Source of the DNA: CAVWTN01 sp963757945 | GTDB lineage: Bacteria; Vulcanimicrobiota; Vulcanimicrobiia; Vulcanimicrobiales; Vulcanimicrobiaceae | Direction: 5' to 3' | Assembly (NCBI GenBank): GCA_963757945.1 | Contig: CAVWTN010000002.1 | Location: 1,674,001 to 1,738,000, forward strand | Length of the DNA stretch: 64,000 nucleotides | Part shown: one piece after another, positions 28,106 through 36,242 of the stretch | Layout of the letters: every line of letters begins with the position of its first letter | How positions within the stretch are numbered: the first letter of the stretch is position 1 | The notes under the pieces: generated by a model | What the model was told of the DNA's origin: nothing | The model's database searches: none | Seen by the model: the letters and a program-made list of their open reading frames with translations, nothing else | Program-made: the position numbers and the translations under genes

Positions 28106-30489
28106 CCGCGCAGCTGGGCGCCGCAGCGCTCGCGCAGCGCCGCGACGATCGCCGCCACGTAGGCGTCGGCTTCCGCGTCCGTCAGCGTGGCGGCCTCGCG
28201 TTGCAAGAGCAAGTGCAGCGCGAGGCTCTTGTAGCCTTGCGCGACTTGCGCTCCGCGGTATTCGTCGAAGACCCGGACGGTGCGCAGAACGCCGTCGCCG
28301 CTGCCGCGCACGACCGCTTCGACGTTCCCCGCGCTGACCGCGACGGGCACCACGATCGCGAGATCGCGCGCGACGCCGGGGAAACGGGACGGCGCGCGAT
28401 ACGCTTGCAGGCGATGCGCCGGCAGCGTCTCGGTTTGCGCGAAGCCCACGTACACGTTCGAGGCGAGCTCGTAGGCCGCGGACAGGCGCGGATCGAGCGC
28501 ACCGATCTGCGCGATCTCGCGGCCCTCCACGAGCACGCTCGCGCTCTTGCCTGGATGCAGGCCGGGCGGTTGCGCCTTCGCGACGCCGGCATCCAGACCG
28601 GTCAACGCGCGAACGAACGCGAGCGACTCGCCCTTGAAGCGCAGGAAGCCGCTATCGCGCCACGCGGGCTCGCCGGTCCGCGGCGTTGCGAGCAGCCATG
28701 CGACCATCGGCGTCTCGAGCGGCGGTTCGCTCTCGGCGAAGACGTGGCCGAGCGTGAAATAGCGCAGCGGCTCGTCCGATTCGTAGCGCGCGACGAGCGA
28801 GAGCAGCGCGGGCAACAGCGAGAAGCGCAAATAGCGTTGATCCTCGGAGAGCGGATTCTGCAATTCGACGAGCGCCGGTACGGGATATCCGGCGCCTTCG
28901 AAGCGCGCGGCGACCGCCCGGCCGATCAACGCGAGCGGAATCGCTTCCCGGTAGCCGAGCGACCGCAACTCGTGCGAGATGCTGCGCTCGCGGTCGTACG
29001 CGTCGCTTGCGATCGTTTGGCCGAAGACCGGCGGCGCGACCGCCTCGATGCGCTCGTAACCGATGATGCGACCGATCTCCTCGATCACGTCGACGGGGAT
29101 CGAGACGTCGGTGCGCCAGTACGGCGGCACGACGGAGTAACGCGGCTCGCCGGCCGCAGTTTCAACGTTCACGCTGAAGCCGAGCGAACGAAGCGCGCGT
29201 TCGGCCGCCTGCGTCTCCGGCGCGAACCCGAGCACGCTCTCGATACGGCTTGAAGCGAAAACGATCGGCGCGTGCTCCGGCGCGGGGTCGCCGGCCGTCA
29301 CGGGCGCGTGGACGCGCGCGCCTTCGCCCGCGAGCAGATGCGCGGCGCGCGCGGCGGCGGCGTCGGCCAAACCGGCGGCGAGATGCTTTTCGTGACGGCT
29401 CGAGGCCTCGCTGCGCAGCCCCGTGGCGACGCCGGCGCGACGGATCCGCGGGCCGTGGAACTTCGCGCTTTCGACGACGAGCTCGCGCGTCGAGTCCGTG
29501 ACTTCGCTCGCGGCGGCGCCCATCAGACCCGCGATGCATTGTGTTTCGCGTTCGTCGGCGATCACCAAGATCGCGGGCGTCAATTCGCGCAGTTCGCCGT
29601 CGAGCGTGCGCACGGTCTCGCCCGCTCGCGCGTCACGCGCGATCAGATGGTGCCCGGCGAGCTTGTCGTAATCATAGAAATGCTGCGGCTGTCCGAGTTC
29701 GAGCATCACGAAGTTCGAGATGTCGACGAGGTTGCTGATCGGGCGCTGGCCCGCGAGCGCCAGGCGCACGCGCATCCACGCGGGCGCGGGGCGCACCGCG
29801 ACATTCGAGAAACGTTGCGCGACGAAACGCCGGCAATCCCGGCTCTCGAGCGTGACGCGAATGTCGGGCGGCACGTCGCTCGCGGCGATCGTCACGCCCG
29901 TCTCGGGTTCGCGCACGGGAAGATCGAACGCGGCGCCGAGCTCGCGCGCGAGCCCGAGCATGCACATCGCGTCGGCGCGATTCGAACCGATCTCGACGTC
30001 GATGACGGGCAAGTTCAAGCGATAGAGCGCGAGGATATCCGTTCCCGGCTCGACGTCCGCTTCGAGCTGCATGATTCCGTCTTCGAACCACTCGCCCGGC
30101 AGCCCGAGCTCGGCGGCCGAACACAGCATGCCTTGCGATTCGATCCCGCGCATCTTGCGCGGCGCGATCGCCAGCGGTGCGCCGCCTTCGCCGGCGAGTT
30201 GCGCGCCGATCGTCGCGACGGGAACGGTCTGCCCGGCGGCAACGTTCGTCGCGGCGGTCGCGATCGTCAGGCGCTGCGGCTCGCCGATGTCGATCGTACA
30301 GACGCTCAGCCGATCGGCGTTGGGATGCTTCTCGCACGCGACGATGCGCCCGGCGACGACGCCGCGCAAGACCGGCCGCTCCTCGACGGATTCAACGGGG
30401 AAACCGAGCAGCGCGAGCTTCTCGACGAGCGCAGCGAGCGGGACGTCGAGTTCCAGATAGTCGTGGAGCCACGCGAGCGGTAGCCTCAT
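28102..30489 (-). CDS. pheT: Phenylalanine-tRNA ligase beta subunit
   Basis: 795 residues. Start ATG at 30489 overlaps the pheS stop (ATGA) and gives the standard N-terminus MRLPLAWLHDYLELDVP. Domains in order: tRNA-binding OB fold (ACEKHPNADRLSVCTIDIG, KMRGIESQGMLCSAAELGL), B3/B4 editing module (LVDISNFVMLELGQPQHFYD), B5 (DVIEEIGRIIGYERIEAVAP), a catalytic-like core, and the C-terminal ferredoxin-fold anticodon-binding domain (YRAPSRFPGVARDLAIVVP). With PheS it forms the heterotetramer that charges tRNA-Phe. Confidence 0.97.
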   Translation of the reverse strand: MRLPLAWLHDYLELDVPLAALVEKLALLGFPVESVEERPVLRGVVAGRIVACEKHPNADRLSVCTIDIGEPQRLTIATAATNVAAGQTVPVATIGAQLAGEGGAPLAIAPRKMRGIESQGMLCSAAELGLPGEWFEDGIMQLEADVEPGTDILALYRLNLPVIDVEIGSNRADAMCMLGLARELGAAFDLPVREPETGVTIAASDVPPDIRVTLESRDCRRFVAQRFSNVAVRPAPAWMRVRLALAGQRPISNLVDISNFVMLELGQPQHFYDYDKLAGHHLIARDARAGETVRTLDGELRELTPAILVIADERETQCIAGLMGAAASEVTDSTRELVVESAKFHGPRIRRAGVATGLRSEASSRHEKHLAAGLADAAAARAAHLLAGEGARVHAPVTAGDPAPEHAPIVFASSRIESVLGFAPETQAAERALRSLGFSVNVETAAGEPRYSVVPPYWRTDVSIPVDVIEEIGRIIGYERIEAVAPPVFGQTIASDAYDRERSISHELRSLGYREAIPLALIGRAVAARFEGAGYPVPALVELQNPLSEDQRYLRFSLLPALLSLVARYESDEPLRYFTLGHVFAESEPPLETPMVAWLLATPRTGEPAWRDSGFLRFKGESLAFVRALTGLDAGVAKAQPPGLHPGKSASVLVEGREIAQIGALDPRLSAAYELASNVYVGFAQTETLPAHRLQAYRAPSRFPGVARDLAIVVPVAVSAGNVEAVVRGSGDGVLRTVRVFDEYRGAQVAQGYKSLALHLLLQREAATLTDAEADAYVAAIVAALRERCGAQLRG

Positions 30490-31532
30490 GCGAGCTGCTC
30501 CAAGAAGGCGGGATCGTTGTCGGAGAACACGCGGATGTCGTCGATGCCGTGACGGACCATCGCGATGCGCTCGAGCCCGACGCCGAACGCCCAGCCGCTC
30601 ACTTCGTCCGGATCGTAGCCGACGTTGCGCAGCACGTTCGGATGGACCATGCCGCTCCCGCCGATCTCGATCCAGCCGGAGCCGCCGCACGTGCGGCAGC
30701 CGCTCCCGCCGCAGCCGGGACAGGTGGTGTCGATCTCGGCGCTCGGTTCCGTAAACGGGAAGAAGGACGGGCGAAAGCGGACCTGCTGCTTCGGCCCGAA
30801 CAGCTCGCGGCACATTCCGACCAGCACGCCCTTGAGGTGCCCCATGTGGATCCCGGGCGCGACGAGCAGCCCCTCCATCTGATGGAACATGTAGGAGTGG
30901 CGCGCATCGACCGCATCCCGCCGGTAGACCGCCCCCGGGACCACGACGGCGATCGGCGCGGGGTTCTCGCGCATCGCGCGGATCTGCATGGGCGAGGTGT
31001 GCGGGCGCAGCAGCAGACCCGAGCGCAGGTACATCGAATCGAACCCTTCCCGCGCCGGATGGTCGGCCGGGATGTTCAGCGCGTCGAATGAGGTGTCTTC
31101 GGTTTCGATCTCAGGCCCGAGCAGCACGGCGAAGCCGCGCCGTTCGAAATAGCGGACCGCGTCCTCGAGCGTGCGGCGCAACGGATGCAGGGAGCCTGCC
31201 AGCGGCGGGATCCCCGGGAAGGTGACGTCGATCTCAGTTTCGAGTTCGGCGCCGATCGCTTCCGCGCGCAGGCGTCCCGCGGCGGCCGCGAGGTCCGCTT
31301 CGAGCACGGCGACCGCCTCGTTGACGATCTTGCCGGCGCCCGGGCGTTCGGCAGGCGGCAACGTTCCGATGCTGCGGCGCACGAGCGTGATTTCGCCGCT
31401 GCGGCCAAGGAAGGCGACTCGCACCGCTTCGAGTTCCGCGTCGGCGTGTACGCTCTGGAGCGCGGCACGCATTCGTTCGGCAAGGGCATCGAGCCGGCTG
31501 CGTAAGGACGGAGTTTGATCGCTGATGGACAT
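30486..31532 (-). CDS. pheS: Phenylalanine-tRNA ligase alpha subunit
   Basis: 348 residues. N-terminal coiled coil, then class II motif 1 around IPPLAGSLHPLRRTLEDAVRYF, FDALNIPADHPAREGFDSMY, motif 2 RRDAVDARHSYMFHQMEGLLV, the cysteine-rich TTCPGCGGSGCRTCGGSGW loop common in bacterial PheS, and motif 3 SGWAFGVGLERIAMVRHGI. The catalytic subunit of PheRS. Upstream lie a hairpin, a dispersed-repeat-like sequence and a 42-codon gene with its own promoter, which probably also feeds pheS-pheT-cvpA. Confidence 0.97.
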   Translation of the reverse strand: MSISDQTPSLRSRLDALAERMRAALQSVHADAELEAVRVAFLGRSGEITLVRRSIGTLPPAERPGAGKIVNEAVAVLEADLAAAAGRLRAEAIGAELETEIDVTFPGIPPLAGSLHPLRRTLEDAVRYFERRGFAVLLGPEIETEDTSFDALNIPADHPAREGFDSMYLRSGLLLRPHTSPMQIRAMRENPAPIAVVVPGAVYRRDAVDARHSYMFHQMEGLLVAPGIHMGHLKGVLVGMCRELFGPKQQVRFRPSFFPFTEPSAEIDTTCPGCGGSGCRTCGGSGWIEIGGSGMVHPNVLRNVGYDPDEVSGWAFGVGLERIAMVRHGIDDIRVFSDNDPAFLEQLA

Positions 31533-31563
31533 CGTCTTTTCTAAACGAAGACTTCTTACTGTC

Positions 31564-31592
31564 TTGTCACCCTGAGCCTGTCGAAGGGTTAC
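31564..31592. repeat. Dispersed intergenic repeat-like palindrome
   Basis: The core reads CCCTGAGCCTGTCGAAGGG on the plus strand, flanked by TGTCA and TTACA, so the unit is an imperfect palindrome. I recognise the TTCGACAGGCTCAGGG core as a sequence that recurs in intergenic regions of many bacterial genomes; only one copy is in this window. Confidence 0.5.
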
Positions 31593-31598
31593 AGAAGA

Positions 31599-31628
31599 CG
31601 AGCGCCCGACCTTCCGGCCGGGCGCTCG
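31599..31628 (-). terminator. Hairpin between the YqzL-like gene and pheS
   Basis: A perfect 10-bp stem CGAGCGCCCG / CGGGCGCTCG (31599-31608 with 31619-31628), 10-base loop; on the minus strand it is followed by TCTTCT. A weak terminator or an attenuator ahead of pheST. Confidence 0.5.
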
Positions 31629-31665
31629 CGAACGTTTGTTTCGGCGGTGTTACGCCGTCAGCTCG

Positions 31666-31794
31666 TCACGAAATGCCGTGCAACTGGCGGTAGAGCAGAT
31701 AGGCGCTAATCGAACCAGTACTCGTGAACAGTTTCCAGAAGAAGTCGGTCGTGCGCATGCGGTGCGAGTACCCGTCTTTCTTTTTGTTTTTCAC
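31666..31794 (-). CDS. YqzL-like small protein upstream of pheST
   Basis: 42 residues from GTG 31794 (30 if ATG 31758 is used). The N-terminus is lysine-rich (KNKKKDG) and the conserved part reads TTDFFWKLFTSTGSISAYLL followed by YRQL, closely matching the YqzL family pattern (F-W-x-x-F-x-x-T-G-x-x-x-A-Y-L-L-Y-x-x). YqzL proteins are about 45 residues and uncharacterised. It has a very good promoter at 31822-31850. Since it has three Phe codons near its middle and a hairpin between it and pheS, a phenylalanine leader-peptide role is an alternative, but the conserved motif favours a real protein. Confidence 0.6.
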   Translation of the reverse strand: MKNKKKDGYSHRMRTTDFFWKLFTSTGSISAYLLYRQLHGIS

Positions 31795-31821
31795 GGCGAC
31801 GCGACGTCGCAGAACGGGCTG

Positions 31822-31850
31822 AGTATAGCACACGCCCAATGCCGCGCCAA
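31822..31850 (-). promoter_or_regulatory. Sigma-70-type promoter for the YqzL-like gene and pheST
   Basis: TTGGCG (31850-31845), 17-base spacer, TATACT (31827-31822) on the minus strand, the best consensus match I found in the window. Transcription should start near 31815, about 20 bases before the GTG at 31794. Confidence 0.75.
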
Positions 31851-31861
31851 GTCTTGACAAA

Positions 31862-32650
31862 TCAGGGCTTTGCGCTGTTTCCTTCCGTCGCGAACGCATA
31901 GAAAACGATGCTCCCGGCGACGGCTGCATTGAGGCTTTCTCCCGGGCCGCTCTGAGGTATTCGGACAATTTCGTGCCAACCGTCCAGCCCTTCATGAATC
32001 CCGCGCCGTTCGTTGCCGACCGCGAGGATCGTCCGGGCCGAAAAACGATAGCCTGGGAGCGGCGAGCCGCCCGCCCCGCTTGCGATGACCCGGTATCCCG
32101 CCGCGACGGCCTTGGAGAACAGGCCGGCCCGTTCGGCTAGAGCGATCGGATGCCGGAAGATCGCGCCCATGGACGCGCGTACGACTTTTGGATTGTGCGG
32201 CTCGACCGCGGGCCCGGCGAAGATCGTGCCGCCCAAGCCGAAGATCTCGGCCGAGCGCAACAACGTCCCGGCGTTCCCAGGATCGGCGACGCCCGCGAGC
32301 AGAGCGAGCGGTTTTCCCGAGCGCAACAGCTCCTCGAGCGGCGTCAAGCGAAGCGCAAAGACGGCGAGCAGGCCGCTCGGGGTCGCGACGTCCGAGAGCC
32401 GCCCGAAAGCCCGTTCGGGCACCTCGTACAGCGGACAAGCGGGGGCAGCGGGGTCCGCCCGTAACGCGGCGGCCGCTTCGGCGGTGGCGTAGAGCTCCTC
32501 CGGGAGCAGGCCGCTGCGCAGCGCCTCCGCGAGCAGCGTCGGCCCCTCGACGGCGAAGCGGCCCTGATCGCGGCGTCCGGCCTTGGTGCGCAGTTCGCGG
32601 ACCGCGTCGAGTTTCGGGGAGTGGGCCCCCAGCGGAATCGCCGTCGTCAT
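31862..32650 (-). CDS. TrmH/SpoU-family RNA 2'-O-methyltransferase
   Basis: 262 residues. N-terminal substrate-binding domain (GRFAVEGPTLLAEALRSGLLPEEL) and a SPOUT knot domain with motif 1 LLAGVADPGNAGTLLRSAEIFGLG, motif 2 RTILAVGNERRGI and motif 3 IVRIPQSGPGESLNAAVAGSIVFYAF. It methylates rRNA or tRNA ribose using SAM; which base is not evident. A SpoU gene next to pheST and infC-rpmI-rplT is a recurring arrangement in bacteria. Confidence 0.92.
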   Translation of the reverse strand: MTTAIPLGAHSPKLDAVRELRTKAGRRDQGRFAVEGPTLLAEALRSGLLPEELYATAEAAAALRADPAAPACPLYEVPERAFGRLSDVATPSGLLAVFALRLTPLEELLRSGKPLALLAGVADPGNAGTLLRSAEIFGLGGTIFAGPAVEPHNPKVVRASMGAIFRHPIALAERAGLFSKAVAAGYRVIASGAGGSPLPGYRFSARTILAVGNERRGIHEGLDGWHEIVRIPQSGPGESLNAAVAGSIVFYAFATEGNSAKP

Positions 32651-32754
32651 GGTCGTGCAGCTTGCTCTAGAGGACGGCGCCCGCCTGCCCGCACGCCGGA
32701 TCGCGCGGCGGCGCGACGGAGGAAAATGCTGCGCGCCGGTTGACTCGTATCGTG

Positions 32755-33108
32755 ATGTCCCAACGAACCTCGCGCCTCATCGAGCTGGTCTCGGTCGTCG
32801 CCATCGGGATCGCCTTCCTCTTCGGAGGACGGATCCTTTTGGTGAATCTCTCGCACATCCCGCGCTATGCCATTCCGGTGCTGATCGTGCTGGGCGCCCT
32901 GCAGGCGGGCGCGCTCTGGCGCAACTCGCGGATCGACCGGCCCGACCGGCCGCTCGTCGCGACGCGCGACGTCGCGTTCATCGCCGCGGCGCTGCTTTCG
33001 ATCGCCTTCGTCGCCTCGCCGGCGCGCTGGTCGATCGGCGCGGCGGTCGTCGCGATCGAACTCGGGATCCTGCTGGAAGTGCTCGGGCAGCTCAGGGCGG
33101 CCGCATGA
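32755..33108 (+). CDS. Small four-segment membrane protein, unknown
   Basis: 117 residues from ATG 32755. Four hydrophobic segments: IELVSVVAIGIAFLFGGRIL, AIPVLIVLGALQAGAL, DVAFIAAALLSIAFVA and IGAAVVAIELGILLEVLGQL. No recognised family. The stop overlaps the NUDIX gene start (ATGA), so the two are coupled. Confidence 0.65.
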   Translation: MSQRTSRLIELVSVVAIGIAFLFGGRILLVNLSHIPRYAIPVLIVLGALQAGALWRNSRIDRPDRPLVATRDVAFIAAALLSIAFVASPARWSIGAAVVAIELGILLEVLGQLRAAA

Positions 33109-33683
33109 AGCCGCACTCGCAGCGCCGCATCTACGAAGGCCGCGTCCTCAACCTGCGCGTCGACGAGATCGATACGCCGCACGGCGGCCGGCGCAACTAC
33201 GAGGTGGTCGAACACCCCGGCGGCGTGGTCGTCATCGCGCAGCCTTCGCCCGGCGAGATCGTGCTCGTCCGCCAGCATCGCCACGCCGTCGATCGGGATC
33301 TCTGGGAGGTCCCCGCCGGGATGATCGAACGCGGGGAGGCGCCGGCCGTCACGGCCGAACGCGAGCTGATCGAAGAGACCGGCTACCGCGCGGAACGCCT
33401 GAGGTTCCTGTGGTCGATCTACACGACCCCCGGATTCTGCGAGGAGCGGATCCACTTCTTCGTTGCGGAGGGGCTCACGCAGGGCGTGGCCGCGCCCGAA
33501 GACGACGAGGAGTTCGAGATCCGGACCTGGCGGCTCGAGGACGCCTGGGCGCTGGTCGAACGCGACCAGCTGCGGGACGCGAAGACGCAGATCGCGCTCG
33601 CGTGGGCGCTACGGACGTTCGCGCTCGCGGAGGCGGAACGCGAAGCTATCGAGCGCGATACGTGGCGAACTGTCGGGGGTTGA
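33105..33683 (+). CDS. NUDIX hydrolase, ADP-ribose pyrophosphatase type
   Basis: 192 residues. The full Nudix box is present: G-x5-E-x7-R-E-L-x-E-E-x-G-Y in the segment from GMIERGEAP to LIEETGY. The preceding GGVVVIAQPSPGEIVLVRQHR and WEVPAGM are typical of NudF/YffH ADP-ribose or sugar-nucleotide pyrophosphatases. It cleaves ADP-ribose to AMP and ribose-5-phosphate (family knowledge). Its 3' end overlaps the convergent desaturase gene by 38 bases. Confidence 0.92.
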   Translation: MKPHSQRRIYEGRVLNLRVDEIDTPHGGRRNYEVVEHPGGVVVIAQPSPGEIVLVRQHRHAVDRDLWEVPAGMIERGEAPAVTAERELIEETGYRAERLRFLWSIYTTPGFCEERIHFFVAEGLTQGVAAPEDDEEFEIRTWRLEDAWALVERDQLRDAKTQIALAWALRTFALAEAEREAIERDTWRTVGG

Positions 33684-34533
33684 CGGCCAGCCGCTCGATC
33701 ATCTCTCGCGTCGGGATCTTGACGTTGCGGGCGATCCGCACGGCCTTGAGCAATCGGATCGTCGCCCACGTGAGATCGAACTCGAACCAGCGCATGCCGT
33801 GACGCGCCGAGAACGGGAAGGCGTGATGGTTGTTGTGCCAACCCTCGCCGAAAGCGAGCAAGGCGACGACCCATGAGTTCGTCGAGCGGTCGCCGGTCCT
33901 GAAGTTTCGATAGCCGACCTGGTGGGCCGCGCTGTTGACGAGCCAAGTGCAGTGATAGAGCAGCACCAGGCGCACGAAGACGCCCCAGACCACGAACGAC
34001 CATCCGCCGATCGCGAACAGCGCGAGCCCGAGCGCGAATTGGATCGCGACCGGATAGCGGTCCAGGAAGCGGTAGAACGGATCCTTCATCAGGTCCGGGG
34101 CCCAGCGGCCGTATTCGCGCGGCTCGAGGCGATCTTTGCTCGTCCGGTAGAGCCACTCGACGTGGGCCCAGCCCATGCCGCGGTTCGAATCATGCGGGTC
34201 CCCATCGGCGTCGACGAAGGCGTGATGCTTGCGATGCGTGGCGACCCAATCGATCGGTCCGCCCTGCACGGCGAGCGTGCCGAAGAGCGCGAGCAGGTAT
34301 TCGACCGGGCGCGGGACCGTGAAGCCGCGATGGGTCAGCAGCCGGTGAAAGCCGAGCGTGATGCCCAGGCCCCCGGCGATCCAGAACATGAGGAACATGA
34401 CGCCGAGCGCCGTCCACGAAAAGAGCGCCGGCAGCAATGCTGCAAGCGCCCCGATGTGGATGACGGCGAGACCGATCGCCGTAGCGTAGTCGCGCTTGGG
34501 CGCCTTTTCGGTAAGGGGAGAGTGGGCAACCAT
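33646..34533 (-). CDS. Acyl-CoA (delta-9 type) fatty acid desaturase
   Basis: 295 residues. The three histidine boxes of membrane acyl-CoA desaturases are clear: GFHRLLTHRGF, WVATHRKHHAFVD and FGEGWHNNHHAFP, together with NSAAHQVGYRNFRTGDRSTN. Four hydrophobic segments lie in two pairs. It introduces a cis double bond in acyl chains to adjust membrane fluidity; needs O2, in keeping with an aerobic host. Confidence 0.95.
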   Translation of the reverse strand: MVAHSPLTEKAPKRDYATAIGLAVIHIGALAALLPALFSWTALGVMFLMFWIAGGLGITLGFHRLLTHRGFTVPRPVEYLLALFGTLAVQGGPIDWVATHRKHHAFVDADGDPHDSNRGMGWAHVEWLYRTSKDRLEPREYGRWAPDLMKDPFYRFLDRYPVAIQFALGLALFAIGGWSFVVWGVFVRLVLLYHCTWLVNSAAHQVGYRNFRTGDRSTNSWVVALLAFGEGWHNNHHAFPFSARHGMRWFEFDLTWATIRLLKAVRIARNVKIPTREMIERLAVNPRQFATYRAR

Positions 34534-34611
34534 CAGGCAGGTTCCTCCGTAGATCGACTACGGCTCTGGTACGGTTCCCACTGCCAACGGACCGAAGGGC
34601 GGAACCTCGAG

Positions 34612-34989
34612 CTAGGCCGCGGGCGTGGCCTGCGACTCGAGTTGCTTCTTCGCCACGGCTAACAATGCCTCGAAGGCTGCCTCATCGCGGATGGCGAGGT
34701 CGGCTAACGCCTTGCGGTTCAGCGTGACGCCGCTCTTCTTGAGGCCGTCGATGAAGCGCGAGTAGGAGAGGCCTTCACGCCGCACGGCCGCGTTGATGCG
34801 GCTGATCCAGAGCGCGCGGAAATCCCGCTTGCGAACGCGCCGGTCGCGGAACGCGTACGAGAGCGAATGGAGCAGCGCTTCGTTCGCGACGCGATAGTTG
34901 CGGCGACGGGCCGCGCGGAAGCCCTTGACGAGCTTCATGACCTTGCGGCGATGCTTGATCTTGTTGAGTCCGCGCTTGATGCGTGCCAC
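34612..34989 (-). CDS. rplT: Large ribosomal subunit protein bL20
   Basis: 125 residues, slightly longer than usual because of an Ala-rich tail (LESQATPAA). The N-terminus MARIKRGLNKIKHRRKVMKL and ALWISRINAAVRREGLSYSRF are characteristic. It binds 23S rRNA early in 50S assembly and in many bacteria represses its own operon. Third gene of infC-rpmI-rplT. Confidence 0.98.
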   Translation of the reverse strand: MARIKRGLNKIKHRRKVMKLVKGFRAARRRNYRVANEALLHSLSYAFRDRRVRKRDFRALWISRINAAVRREGLSYSRFIDGLKKSGVTLNRKALADLAIRDEAAFEALLAVAKKQLESQATPAA

Positions 34990-35001
34990 CGAAGAAACCT
35001 C

Positions 35002-35208
35002 CTACAGAAGATAGGGGATCTGCGGCGCAAAGCGCTTCAGATCGCCGGAAAAGACGGGCTGGTCCTTGCGGAAGTTCCGCTTGCGCTTGCGCGTCTTCTT
35101 GCTGAGGATGTGACCGCAGCCGCTGAATTGGTGGCGGTGGGTGACTTTGCCGTTGGCACTCACCTTCACGCGTTTCGCGGTGCCGCGATGCGTTCTGATC
35201 TTAGGCAT
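35002..35208 (-). CDS. rpmI: Large ribosomal subunit protein bL35
   Basis: 68 residues. Starts MPKIRTHRGTAKRVKVSANG and carries the basic FSGCGHILSKKTRKRKRNF segment. It overlaps infC by eight bases and lies 12 bases before rplT. Typical Lys/Arg-rich 50S protein. Confidence 0.97.
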   Translation of the reverse strand: MPKIRTHRGTAKRVKVSANGKVTHRHQFSGCGHILSKKTRKRKRNFRKDQPVFSGDLKRFAPQIPYLL

Positions 35209-35803
35209 TCGGGGTGGCTCCTTGGGGGCTCGGGACAGCCTCGGCCGGGGCCGCGGGCTGTGGTTGTGAGGTAAACTTCGGGGGGCCTGTCGGGACCGCG
35301 CGGGGGGCGAGGATCATGAACATGTTCTTGCCTTCCAGCTTCGCGTCGCGCTCGATCGTCGCGATCGGGGCCATGTCGACCGCCATGCGATCGAGCAAGC
35401 GCTTCCCGAAACTCGTATAGGTGATCTCTCGTCCGCGGAACATGATCGTGACCTTGACTTTGCCGCCGTCCATGAGGAGGCGTTCGGCCATCCGCGCCTT
35501 GACCTCGTAATCATGGGCCTCGATCTTGGGGCGGAGCTTAACTTCTCGCAGCTCCCAGTTCTTCTGTTTCTTGCGCGCGTCTTTGTCTTTTTTCGACTGC
35601 TCGTACTTGAGTCGGCCATAGTCGCCGATGCGACAGACCGGCGGCACCGCCGTCGGCGAGACTTCGATCAAGTCGAGCCCCTTTTGCCGGGCCAGCACCT
35701 GCGCGTTTTCGGTCGGCATCACCCCGAGTTGCGTGCCTTCGTCGTCGATGACGCGCACTTGGCGGATGCGAATTTGGTCGTTGACTCGCAGCGGTCGTGC
35801 TAT
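35201..35803 (-). CDS. infC: Translation initiation factor IF-3 with an ATA start codon
   Basis: 200 residues if translation begins at ATA 35803. No ATG, GTG or TTG exists before GTG 35758, which would remove the conserved N-terminal segment RVNDQIRIRQVRVIDDEG. AAGGAG (35818-35813) sits nine bases before the ATA. Rare start codons at infC are well known (AUU in E. coli) and let IF-3 repress itself by rejecting non-canonical starts. N-domain, linker (YEQSKKDKDARKKQKN) and C-domain (KVTIMFRGREITY, NMFMILAPRAVP) are normal; the C-terminal about 35 residues are Pro/Ala-rich. Confidence 0.93.
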   Translation of the reverse strand: MARPLRVNDQIRIRQVRVIDDEGTQLGVMPTENAQVLARQKGLDLIEVSPTAVPPVCRIGDYGRLKYEQSKKDKDARKKQKNWELREVKLRPKIEAHDYEVKARMAERLLMDGGKVKVTIMFRGREITYTSFGKRLLDRMAVDMAPIATIERDAKLEGKNMFMILAPRAVPTGPPKFTSQPQPAAPAEAVPSPQGATPNA

Positions 35804-35971
35804 GAGTTCGTTCTCCTTACGATGGGGACGCGGTTACCGGGCGGAAAGGGCGAAAAAAAAAGCGGCGAAGCCGAAGCATCCCCACTAGCGAAGCCTACCG
35901 TCGGCCTCTCTGGTCAGGACCGGATGGCCCGAAGGCATCCGGTGAGGGCGGCGATGCCACCCTACTTCGGC
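35804..35971 (-). ncRNA. Structured 5' leader of the infC-rpmI-rplT operon
   Basis: About 165 transcribed bases lie between the predicted start and the infC SD. On the minus strand they form a hairpin ACCGGATG ... CATCCGGT (35943-35919) closed over a TTCG tetraloop, and near the end a short GC hairpin CGGC-TTC-GCCG followed by C and nine T (35873-35853), which is terminator-like. A repressive or L20-responsive leader is plausible by analogy with other phyla; the fold itself is new to me. Confidence 0.5.
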
Positions 35972-35977
35972 CCAGGG

Positions 35978-36007
35978 ATCATAGCAGGAATGGCGCGCCC
36001 AGGTCAA
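35978..36007 (-). promoter_or_regulatory. Sigma-70-type promoter of the infC operon
   Basis: TTGACC (36007-36002), 18-base spacer, TATGAT (35983-35978), minus strand. The start would be near 35971. Confidence 0.7.
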
Positions 36008-36101
36008 ATCGCCGTATCGCGCCAGCTAAAATGTTACCGTGGGGGCTATCGTCGCGCCACGGGGGATGTTACCGGGCGTCGCCTTCGGCGAAGCCGGGGC
36101 G

Positions 36102-36242
36102 ATGGGTCCTCAAGCGCGCAGGGAATACCTGCTCAAGATGCGTTCTCGCTACGCCGCCGCTGGGCGGAGCGAGCGTGGCCGGCTCCTGGACGAGGTCGTC
36201 GCCGCTCGCGAGTTCTTCACGACTTCGTGGGAACATAGCTTC
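36102..36242 (+). pseudogene. Possible remnant of a transposase/integrase N-terminus fused in frame to UspA
   Basis: From ATG 36102, the frame that continues into the UspA gene reads MGPQARREYLLKMRSRYAAA then GRSERGRLLDEVVA. This resembles, from memory, the N-terminus of DDE-type integrase/transposases that begin R-E-Y-L-x-x-x-x-x-R-Y-x-x-A-x-R-x-x-K-G-x-I-L-D-E. Similarity ends after about 35 residues. No catalytic region or inverted repeats are seen. Confidence 0.35.
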
